A DNA stretch of 13,276 nucleotides from Bacillota bacterium (GTDB lineage: Bacteria > Bacillota > Clostridia > Acetivibrionales > DTU013), in assembly GCA_023411715.1 (NCBI GenBank), contig JAEYOM010000146.1, positions 1 through 13,276 on the forward strand, given 5' to 3'. Below are positions 1 through 5,580 of this stretch, in pieces (the stretch's first letter is position 1; every line of letters begins with the position of its first letter). Below the pieces are notes generated by a model, which saw only the letters and a program-made list of their open reading frames with translations, was not told the origin of the DNA and made no database searches. Both the position numbers and the translations under genes were made by a program.

Positions 1-6
1 AAAAAA

Positions 7-318
7 TTATTTTAGAAAGTCCCTGACAGCCTGCACAGCCTCCGGATTAATTTTACACGTGTAGCTCTGTCCATTCCTCGTAAAGCTGATCAAACCTGCA
101 TTCTGGAGCTCCTTTAGATGGTGCGAGATCGTCGAGCGCGAAAGATCCATGCAACAGCAAGCCTTGGTGAAGCACCTGTCTACACCGTCTATCGTGTATG
201 CTCCATCTTCGCTGTTGCTCTCCTCGTACCATGCATAAAGGTTCTTGAACAAATAGAGCCTTTGGTCGCACGAGAGCGCTTTAAATATTTTTGCAAGATC
301 CAAATTTGTATTCATCAT
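7..318 (-). CDS. ArsR-family winged-helix regulator, Cys-rich (possible metal/metalloid sensor)
   Basis: A 103-residue protein of the usual ArsR/SmtB length. An N-terminal helix (LAKIFKALSCDQRLYLFKNL, residues 8-27) precedes a recognition segment, DLSRSTISHHLKELQNAGLI (58-77), typical of the family, and then a short wing with C88. Six cysteines are visible: C17, C49, C54-C55-C56 and C88. The CCC run lies just before the recognition helix, near where classical ArsR proteins place their thiolate ligands, so a thiol-based metal, metalloid or redox sensor is plausible; this is inference. Two ATG codons in tandem start the gene and there is no recognisable Shine-Dalgarno sequence. A very good promoter ends only 6 nt upstream, so the message may be leaderless. 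It lies 63 nt downstream of the repair fusion gene on the same strand but appears to have its own promoter. Its targets are unknown because the window ends just past its stop codon. Confidence 0.85.
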   Translation of the reverse strand: MMNTNLDLAKIFKALSCDQRLYLFKNLYAWYEESNSEDGAYTIDGVDRCFTKACCCMDLSRSTISHHLKELQNAGLISFTRNGQSYTCKINPEAVQAVRDFLK

Positions 319-338
319 AGTTCTATAGTAATCGAACT
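319..338. promoter_or_regulatory. Candidate operator overlapping the arsR-type -10 box
   Basis: An imperfect dyad lies exactly over the -10 box and the start region: outer arms AGTTC and GAACT pair perfectly, and 7 of 10 positions pair across the 20-bp element. Autorepression by an ArsR dimer here would fit the family, but binding is inferred only from symmetry and position. Confidence 0.4.
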
Positions 339-353
339 CTCAAACTTTGTCAA
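325..353 (-). promoter_or_regulatory. Promoter of the Cys-rich arsR-type gene
   Basis: On the minus strand there is a perfect -35 box TTGACA (348-353), a 17-bp spacer and a -10 box TACTAT (325-330). Transcription would start about at the first ATG (316-318), giving little or no 5' leader. Confidence 0.7.
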
Positions 354-381
354 TAAAATTTACCAAATACTATTTCCGTTT

Positions 382-2010
382 TTACTTCCGTTTCAGGCTG
401 CGCACGAAGTTTTTTGCCTCTCCACCCACCCTGTTCGATTCTATGACCTTCTGCAGCGCCTTGTTGTATGTAAAATCGTCCAGAGAACTGCTTTGCAAAT
501 ACTCCGTGGTCTTTCCCGGGAATTTGACATAGCATACTGAAAGTGCCCACGCAACGGCCATTTTGACGTAATACCCCTTATGCCTGATCCCGTTGAGCAA
601 TTTAAGGACAGCATTTATATGATCCCCGTCGATAAAGTTGAACAAAAGCATGACAGCGGCAAAGCGCAGCTCAAATTCCTTATCCGAATCGAAATATGGC
701 ATAAGGAACTCCCAGACGCGCGGTTTATTCCTTTTTACAAATCCAAGGCCTGCGCAGAAGCTGTCGCAAACGCCCCAGTTACCGATTTTCGGGATAAAAC
801 CGGCGACGAGGCGGAGGCTTTCCTCAATATCTGTTTTAGCAAGACCAATTATAATACCCTGAAGCATTATTTCCTCGTAAAATTCATCGTCCGCTGCCGA
901 CAGATAATCACGCCAGTTACCCTTTGAAAGCTCTTTACCCAGTTTTCGAAGGGCAGGCAACCGAACGCCGAGCATGTCGCCGGCATCAGGTACCAGTCCG
1001 GCACTGAATTCCCTGTACTTTTCATCAGCGAGGCCCCGAAGTTGTTCTTTTATTGCTTCGATACCGGGGTCATTATGAGGCTTACTGCCATTTTTAGTGC
1101 TCCTGTTTGCCACGCTCCCTGTTTTCGTGCTCCTGTTTGCCACGCTCCTTGCTTTTGTGCTCCTGTTTGCCATGCTCCCTGTTTTCGTGCTCCTGTTTGC
1201 CACGCTCCTTGCTTTTGTGCTCCTGCTTGCCATGCTTCCTGTTTTCGTGTTTCTGTTTGCCCTGCCCATATTCTCAAGGCCCATATTCTCAAGGCCCAGC
1301 AGCTTTTCCTTTATATCCAGCCCTCCGGCGTAGCCGGTAAGCTTTCCGTCGGCGCCGATCACTCTGTGGCAGGGTATCAGGATAGCTATCGGGTTCTTAT
1401 TGTTCGCCATCCCCACGGCTCTGCATGCTTTAGGCTTGCCGGCGGTTTCAGCTATTTCCCTGTAGGTTCTTGTCTCGCCATACGGGATACCTGTCAACGC
1501 CTGCCATACGGCCTTCTGGAAAGGCGTGCCCTCCGGCGCCAAAGGAAGATCGAAGGCTTTGCGTTTTCCTTTAAGATATTCCTTAAGCTGTTTCGCAGCC
1601 TCCTGTATGAGAGGCGTTTCGTTAAGCATCGCATCGTATAGGGTACTGGCCAGGCCCTGAAGATCGGCTGTGATACCGGAGGCAGTTCCCGGGCCGGCTT
1701 CTATGCTCCCGGGGGCAGTTCCCAGGCTGGCTTCCGTGCTCCCGGGGACAGTTTCCGGGCCGGCTTCCGTGCTCCCGAGGGCAGTTCCCAGGCCGGCTTC
1801 CGTGCTCCCGAGGGCAGTTCCCGGGCCGGCTTCTATGCCCCCGACAGTAGCCACATCGGTCACAGGGTCAGTTCCGGCCCCTTTCCGCAGGTCGTCGGCG
1901 GCCTTGTGCGGCATATCGCCTCCCACGTATATCAAGCCGGTGATCGCCTCCCCATTATCTGCGATCCCGACCTTACCTACCGAAGTGTCATAGAAATAGA
2001 TATTTTTCAT
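382..2010 (-). CDS. ogt: Ogt/MGMT - AlkD-type DNA alkylation repair fusion with two repeat arrays
   Basis: A 542-residue protein joining two DNA alkylation repair activities. Residues 1-36 and about 130-240 form a methylated-DNA-[protein]-cysteine S-methyltransferase, which moves alkyl groups from O6-alkylguanine to its own cysteine: PCHRV (213-217, acceptor C214), the preceding CRAVGMANNKNP segment (196-207, R197 as the usual Arg finger) and GYAGGLDIKEKLL (226-238). Residues 317-542 match the COG4912/AlkD-like HEAT-repeat family, with NWGVCDSF (411-418, D416), FELRFAAVML (446-455) and YYVKMAVAW (480-488). These proteins are normally separate, of roughly 150-180 and 230 residues. Residues 58-112 are five 11-residue repeats inserted in the Ogt N-terminal domain, and about 252-309 are near six basic 10-residue repeats linking the domains. 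The start is supported by GAGAGG 5 nt upstream. Both catalytic halves look intact, so this appears to be a working bifunctional enzyme rather than a pseudogene. It is divergent from metY. Confidence 0.88.
   Translation of the reverse strand: MKNIYFYDTSVGKVGIADNGEAITGLIYVGGDMPHKAADDLRKGAGTDPVTDVATVGGIEAGPGTALGSTEAGLGTALGSTEAGPETVPGSTEASLGTAPGSIEAGPGTASGITADLQGLASTLYDAMLNETPLIQEAAKQLKEYLKGKRKAFDLPLAPEGTPFQKAVWQALTGIPYGETRTYREIAETAGKPKACRAVGMANNKNPIAILIPCHRVIGADGKLTGYAGGLDIKEKLLGLENMGLENMGRANRNTKTGSMASRSTKARSVANRSTKTGSMANRSTKARSVANRSTKTGSVANRSTKNGSKPHNDPGIEAIKEQLRGLADEKYREFSAGLVPDAGDMLGVRLPALRKLGKELSKGNWRDYLSAADDEFYEEIMLQGIIIGLAKTDIEESLRLVAGFIPKIGNWGVCDSFCAGLGFVKRNKPRVWEFLMPYFDSDKEFELRFAAVMLLFNFIDGDHINAVLKLLNGIRHKGYYVKMAVAWALSVCYVKFPGKTTEYLQSSSLDDFTYNKALQKVIESNRVGGEAKNFVRSLKRK
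1097..1265 (-). repeat. 30-bp tandem array (10-aa units) in the Ogt-AlkD linker
   Basis: Five full 30-bp units (1097-1126, 1127-1156, 1157-1186, 1187-1216, 1217-1246) and a decaying sixth. On the protein they read as units such as NRSTKTGSMA and SRSTKARSVA (residues about 252-309), rich in Arg/Lys/Ser/Thr. Units alternate between a TGS and an ARS version, so the true period is 60 bp. The array is in frame and sits exactly between the two repair domains. Confidence 0.95.
1266..1295 (-). repeat. Perfect 15-bp duplication beside the linker array
   Basis: Two identical 15-bp copies (1266-1280 and 1281-1295) encode LENMG twice at the end of the Ogt domain (residues 240-249). This in-frame duplication adjoins the 30-bp array and points to repeated slippage or recombination at the junction. 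Confidence 0.9.
1685..1849 (-). repeat. 33-bp tandem array (11-aa units) inside the Ogt N-terminal domain
   Basis: Five 33-bp units without gaps (1685-1717, 1718-1750, 1751-1783, 1784-1816, 1817-1849). In protein they read GIEAGPGTALG, STEAGLGTALG, STEAGPETVPG, STEASLGTAPG and SIEAGPGTASG (residues 58-112), a flexible Gly/Ala/Thr/Pro segment with one Glu per unit. The array occupies the stretch between the N-terminal strands of Ogt and the helix ETPLIQEAAKQLKEYL, where ordinary Ogt proteins have only a short loop. Confidence 0.95.
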
Positions 2011-2070
2011 ACAGACCTCTCATAATCGATATTCATTTCAGGACCGAACCCCTATAAAATACTCACAAAT

Positions 2071-2103
2071 ATATATTATCATAAAATTATGACCGGCAAT
2101 AAA
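2071..2103 (-). promoter_or_regulatory. Weak candidate promoter of the ogt-alkD fusion
   Basis: AT-rich sequence on the minus strand offers TTGCCG (2094-2099) with a 17-bp spacer to ATATAT (2071-2076), or TTTATT with GATAAT one register upstream. Neither is a strong match, and the choice is uncertain. Confidence 0.3.
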
Positions 2104-2181
2104 AACTAGCGGTCTCATACCCATACCGGCCGCTTTAGCTCTCCATAAAAAAACCTCCAGGCGGGCATCAGCAAATTATCC

Positions 2182-2210
2182 TTGCCATACTGCATGCATT
2201 GGTGTACTAT
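2182..2210 (+). promoter_or_regulatory. Promoter of metY
   Basis: TTGCCA (2182-2187), a 17-bp spacer and TACTAT (2205-2210). The predicted leader is only about 35 nt, too short for a SAM or T-box riboswitch, and none was recognised. The palindrome TGCATGCA (2191-2198) lies within the spacer and could be a regulator site. Confidence 0.6.
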
Positions 2211-2250
2211 TTTTTAAAAAGAAATATGCAGCAATTAAGGGGTGTTTTTG

Positions 2251-3522
2251 ATGAGTTCATGGAGAATAGAGACCAAATGCCTGCAGGAGGGCTACAAGCC
2301 CGAAAATGGTGATACGCGCGTGCTGCCCATCTATCAGAGCACGACATATAAATATGATTCCACCGAGCATGTGGCGGAGTTGTTCGACAGGCCCGACGGC
2401 GGCCACATCTATTCAAGGATCAGCAACCCTACGAACACGGCTCTGGAAGACAAGATCTCGGCGCTGGAAAGCGGGGTCGGCGCCCTGTGCGCATCGTCCG
2501 GTCAGGCCGCCACTTTCATAGCCATAATGAATATCTGCGAGTGCGGCGACCACATAGTTTCGGCCAGCACCATATACGGCGGAACATACAACCTGCTCAA
2601 TGTCACCTTCAAAAAGATGGGGCTCGATGTTACGTTTATAGATCAGGATGCTCCGGAAGAAGAGATACAGAAGGCTTTCAGGCCGAATACGAAGGTCCTT
2701 TTCGGAGAAAGCATAGCCAATCCGAAGATAAGCATACTCGATATCGAAAAATTCGCCCGTATAGCTCACAGGAACGGCGTACCGCTGATAGTGGACAACA
2801 CCTTCGCCACGCCGATACTGCTGAATCCTTTTAAATACGGCGCCGATATAATCACGCACTCAACTACGAAATATATGGACGGTCATGCTGTCAGTGTGGG
2901 TGGGGCAGTCGTCGACTCAGGCAATTTCGACTGGACCAATGGAAAATTCCCTGTGCTGACGGAGCCCGATCCGTCCTATCACGGCATCTCCTATACAAAG
3001 ACCTTTGCTAACATGGCATATATAATGAAAGCCAGGTACCAGTACATGAGGGATCTCGGAAACTGCATGAGCCCGATGAACGCCTTTCTCACGAACCTGG
3101 GCCTTGAAACGCTGCACCTTCGCATGGAACGCCACTGCGAAAATGCCCGGAAGGTAGCCGAATATCTTTCGAACAGCGATAAGGTGATTTCAGTAAGTTA
3201 CCCGACTCTGAAGAGTGACAAGTACCATGACCTGGCTGAAAAATACCTGCCGAAAGGGTGTTCAGGCGTTATTTCCTTCAGGATCAAGGGAGGAAGGGCT
3301 GCTGCCGTCAAATTCATGGATAGTCTGAAGCTTGCCGCGATAGTCGTCCACGTTGCGGACGTCAGGACGGCAGTGCTGCACCCCGCAAGCTCCACGCACC
3401 GCCAGATGACCGACGAACAGTTGCTTGCGGCAGGCATCGAGCCGGATATGATCAGGTTATCCGTCGGCATAGAGAATGTTGACGATATAATCGACGACAT
3501 CCGCCGGGCATTGGGAGAGTAA
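2251..3522 (+). CDS. metY: O-acetylhomoserine sulfhydrylase (O-acetylhomoserine aminocarboxypropyltransferase)
   Basis: A 423-residue PLP enzyme of the Cys/Met metabolism fold-type I family, near the usual 420-430 residues of MetY. It makes homocysteine from O-acetyl-L-homoserine and sulfide in the cytoplasm for methionine synthesis. Visible features are YSRISNPTNTALEDKISALE near the N-terminus, the ASSGQAATF cofactor loop, VDNTFATP, and the PLP-binding lysine K207 in HSTTKYMDGH. The long TEPDPSYHG stretch and the C-terminal HPASSTHRQM with RLSVGIEN are typical of MetY rather than MetB or MetC. The start is ATG 2251, with AAGGGG 8 nt upstream; an in-frame GTG at 2242 overlaps that ribosome site and is unlikely to be used. 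It is monocistronic, ends in a hairpin terminator and is divergent from the alkylation repair gene. Confidence 0.93.
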   Translation: MSSWRIETKCLQEGYKPENGDTRVLPIYQSTTYKYDSTEHVAELFDRPDGGHIYSRISNPTNTALEDKISALESGVGALCASSGQAATFIAIMNICECGDHIVSASTIYGGTYNLLNVTFKKMGLDVTFIDQDAPEEEIQKAFRPNTKVLFGESIANPKISILDIEKFARIAHRNGVPLIVDNTFATPILLNPFKYGADIITHSTTKYMDGHAVSVGGAVVDSGNFDWTNGKFPVLTEPDPSYHGISYTKTFANMAYIMKARYQYMRDLGNCMSPMNAFLTNLGLETLHLRMERHCENARKVAEYLSNSDKVISVSYPTLKSDKYHDLAEKYLPKGCSGVISFRIKGGRAAAVKFMDSLKLAAIVVHVADVRTAVLHPASSTHRQMTDEQLLAAGIEPDMIRLSVGIENVDDIIDDIRRALGE

Positions 3523-3554
3523 GCAAAAAGCAGATGGTTAGCAATCGAGTAGGA

Positions 3555-3630
3555 GGAAGGCGATTAGTTCGCTTTCCGACCTCTCACAACACCTGGCAGC
3601 AGACGGCCATTGGACCGTCTGCTGTTCTTA
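3555..3630 (+). terminator. Tandem hairpin terminator after metY
   Basis: Two hairpins in a row. The first has a 9-bp stem with one G-U pair (3555-3563 with 3569-3577, 5-nt loop). The second has a perfect 10-bp stem CAGCAGACGG/CCGTCTGCTG (3597-3606 with 3615-3624) followed by TTCTTAATT. It lies between convergent genes and fits termination of metY. The T-tract is interrupted, and in the opposite direction there is no T-tract. Confidence 0.75.
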
Positions 3631-3631
3631 A

Positions 3632-4663
3632 TTAAATGGCTACTATACGTTTCTCTTCAAGACTTGCAACCAGTGCATCGATTGTCTGTACATTGGTGAC
3701 CGACTGCGAAAGCGGAATGATAGGTTCAGCGATACCCCGGATAGCTTCCGCAAAGTTTTTCAGCTGCAGATAGAATGCGTCGATATGCTCTATTTCATAT
3801 GTATCGGTAAGTATATAATCCCACGGTTCCTTCCGGTGCTGCCGCGTGATCTTCACATCTCCGTAAATACCCCAGGCCACCGGCAGCCGGAGTGTCCCCT
3901 TTTCGCAGGTTATCTGAAGCTCCTGGCTAAAGCTCGACTTCTTGCTGCTTTCCACATATCCCACGACACCGTTGTCATATTCGATCATACCATGAATGCG
4001 ATTTATCACACCCGACAAACTGCCGGTATCGCCCGTCGCATAGACACGTACAGGCTTCCCGCCGCTGAAATGATTACAGGCGTTGACAAGGTAGCTGACC
4101 CAGTCGTAGGCGACACCTCCCCCGCATTCTTTCCGTTCGCGCCAATTGCGGAGATTCTCCGTAAGCTCATTATTTTCAGGCTCAAAATTGTCAAAAGTAG
4201 CCCGGATACTGTCGATCGCGCCATTTTCTCCGGAGGCTAAAAGCTGCTCCATTTTTCGGATAGCAGGGTGATGTCTGTTCTTGCACCCTTCCATTATAAA
4301 AGCGCCCGCTTCTTCGGCCAGACTCTTTATCTCAAGCGCTTCTTCTCCCGATACCGTGAGTGATTTTTCACATAATATATTCTTGATACCTGCAGACAGG
4401 CATTTCTCTATCTGATCCAGATGCTGCCCCGGCCAGGTGCAAAGTATAACGGCGTCAAGCTTTTCATTACAGAGCATGTCGGCAATATCTGTGTAATAAT
4501 TGTGACAGCCATACTTCCCGGCCCAGCTGCGCGCCTTGTCCCCTACAACATCGCAGCACGAGACTATTTCAAGCCCCCCGACCTTTTCAGCCGCCTGTGC
4601 ATGAACGTGTGAATGCTCTCCGCATCCAACAATGCCAACGCTGATCGGCGTATACTCTTCCAT
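3632..4663 (-). CDS. Gfo/Idh/MocA-family NAD(P)-dependent oxidoreductase (atypical active site)
   Basis: A 343-residue protein from ATG 4663. The N-terminal Rossmann fold has GIVGCG (residues 10-15), and the sugar/inositol dehydrogenase-like signature appears as CEKSLT with E99-K100, where most relatives have EKP. In the C-terminal domain the GGG-x-x-x-D-x-G-x-H element reads GGGVAYDWVSYLVN (181-194), so the usual catalytic His is Tyr191 and the following Asp is Asn194. The cofactor domain and Lys100 argue for a dinucleotide-binding protein, but the substrate is unknown and catalysis may be altered. GGGAGGG 8 nt before ATG 4663 decides the start. An in-frame ATG at 4696 lies between the -10 box and the predicted transcription start, so it is rejected. 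The gene stands alone, convergent with metY and divergent from the regulator/MFS operon. Confidence 0.85.
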   Translation of the reverse strand: MEEYTPISVGIVGCGEHSHVHAQAAEKVGGLEIVSCCDVVGDKARSWAGKYGCHNYYTDIADMLCNEKLDAVILCTWPGQHLDQIEKCLSAGIKNILCEKSLTVSGEEALEIKSLAEEAGAFIMEGCKNRHHPAIRKMEQLLASGENGAIDSIRATFDNFEPENNELTENLRNWRERKECGGGVAYDWVSYLVNACNHFSGGKPVRVYATGDTGSLSGVINRIHGMIEYDNGVVGYVESSKKSSFSQELQITCEKGTLRLPVAWGIYGDVKITRQHRKEPWDYILTDTYEIEHIDAFYLQLKNFAEAIRGIAEPIIPLSQSVTNVQTIDALVASLEEKRIVAI

Positions 4664-4696
4664 TCCGACGTCCCTCCCATATACGAAACAGTCCAT

Positions 4697-4726
4697 ATTA
4701 TAACATTAAATTCATGATTTTGTCAC
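4697..4726 (-). promoter_or_regulatory. Promoter of the Gfo/Idh/MocA gene
   Basis: On the minus strand, GTGACA (4721-4726), an 18-bp spacer and a perfect TATAAT (4697-4702). Transcription would start near 4690, downstream of the first in-frame ATG, which supports ATG 4663 as the start codon. Confidence 0.65.
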
Positions 4727-4837
4727 ATAAAGAATTTCTTTCATATGCCGATCGATCCCTCCCCTTGATTTCCAAAGTAAATGCAACCTTTCAGTTTGAT
4801 TTAGATCTATCCCTCCGGTCACCATCGATCATACTTA

Positions 4838-4881
4838 CTTAAGTGCCAATTAAGTATCGATTAAGTATCGATTAAATACCG
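4838..4881 (+). repeat. Four 11-bp phased direct repeats upstream of the regulator/MFS promoter
   Basis: Contiguous 11-bp units at 4838-4848, 4849-4859, 4860-4870 and 4871-4881. The middle two are identical (ATTAAGTATCG), the last is ATTAAATACCG and the first is a diverged CTTAAGTGCCA. The next register begins with the -35 hexamer. The period is close to one DNA helical turn, so the TTAAGT words face the same side of the helix as the -35 box. This could be an activator array, an UP-like element or an intrinsic bend. Confidence 0.8.
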
Positions 4882-4882
4882 A

Positions 4883-4912
4883 TTGACATTACACTACGTG
4901 TAACGTTATAAT
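4883..4912 (+). promoter_or_regulatory. Promoter and spacer operator of the ArsR-like/MFS operon
   Basis: A consensus TTGACA (4883-4888), an 18-bp spacer and TATAAT (4907-4912). The spacer holds a perfect palindrome, TTACAC-TAC-GTGTAA (4889-4903), a typical place for a repressor operator. TGTAACG occurs again just after the -10 box (4917-4922 region). Autorepression by the first gene product is the obvious hypothesis. Confidence 0.75.
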
Positions 4913-4941
4913 AATTGTAACGATATAAGGAGATTTTATCC

Positions 4942-5580
4942 ATGAAGAAAATTAAGTTAACAACAAAGGAAGAGCTGAATATCTACATGAGTCATGTACG
5001 CCAGCAGCTGCTGCGCCAATTAAGCATATCAGGCGCTCCGTTGACTCCGAAGATGCTGGCTGACAAGCTGCACATATCCGCCTCCGCCGCGCAGCACCAT
5101 ATTAAAAAGCTGATGTCGCTGGGTTTGATTGAACCGGACCATACCGAGTCGATCAATGGAATAACGGCGAGCTTCTATAAGCCGGCCCAGGTGACAGTTC
5201 AGATAGGCCTCGGCCGGGATGACGAGCTTGTTCAGCAAAAGGATGTCCTGGTACAGGATTCCATTGCGCAGGTGTATGACGGTTTCCGTAAACATATAAA
5301 AAAGAAGCTCGATATGACCGGCGTCAAAGAGCCTGAGGAATTAAGGAAATGGGGCGATATTCTTAGTGGAGTGGCCTACCTCGACGATAATGAATCACAG
5401 GAGCTTATGAAACTTATAGACAGTTTTATTGAGAAGCACGCAGCACCCGGAGCAAGCTGCCATCCCTGGGAGTATGCGCTTATCGTTTACAACGCTGAAG
5501 AGGAACTGCCGGATAAGAAATCCGGAACCGGGAAACCGAACGCTGCAAAACAGGCTGCAAAGGGATCTAAAAATGAATAA
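4942..5580 (+). CDS. ArsR-like winged-helix transcriptional regulator of the adjacent MFS exporter
   Basis: A 212-residue regulator. The N-terminal winged helix covers residues 18-81: SHVRQQLLRQLSISG is helix 1, PLTPKMLADKLHISASAAQHHIKKLMSLGLIE (33-64) is the helix-turn-helix, and the wing runs to about 81. Residues 85-190 form a longer, mostly helical C-terminal domain that probably binds a ligand, and the tail is Lys/Ala/Gly rich. There is no cysteine cluster (a single Cys near 173), so classical metal sensing is unlikely. AAGGAG 9 nt before ATG 4942 supports the start. The stop codon overlaps the MFS start by 8 nt, so the two are translationally coupled. The context suggests a local repressor that responds to a compound exported by the MFS protein; the compound cannot be read from the sequence. 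Confidence 0.85.
   Translation: MKKIKLTTKEELNIYMSHVRQQLLRQLSISGAPLTPKMLADKLHISASAAQHHIKKLMSLGLIEPDHTESINGITASFYKPAQVTVQIGLGRDDELVQQKDVLVQDSIAQVYDGFRKHIKKKLDMTGVKEPEELRKWGDILSGVAYLDDNESQELMKLIDSFIEKHAAPGASCHPWEYALIVYNAEEELPDKKSGTGKPNAAKQAAKGSKNE

Noticed and set aside
1042..1641. Long plus-strand frame with cysteine-rich APVCHAPCF repeats
   Set aside because: It is the antisense reading of the 30-bp array. A unit length divisible by three opens several frames at once. The minus-strand frame has intact, recognisable repair domains on both sides.
2211..2250. SAM riboswitch or T-box in the metY leader
   Set aside because: The leader from the predicted promoter is only about 35 nt, and no conserved S-box or T-box words are present in the intergenic region.
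2242..2250. GTG start giving three extra residues to MetY
   Set aside because: The GTG overlaps the AAGGGG ribosome site, while ATG 2251 is at an ideal 8-nt distance and gives the usual MetY N-terminus.
4664..4696. Upstream ATG for the Gfo/Idh/MocA gene (11 extra residues)
   Set aside because: It lies between the TATAAT box and the predicted transcription start, while ATG 4663 has GGGAGGG 8 nt upstream.
4719..4762. Ten-codon minus-strand ORF (MKEILYVTKS) with GGAGGG upstream
   Set aside because: The spacing is long (12 nt), it overlaps the -35 box of the Gfo/Idh/MocA promoter, and nothing else supports expression. GATCGATCCCTCC is repeated with one change 54 bp away, which is more likely chance.
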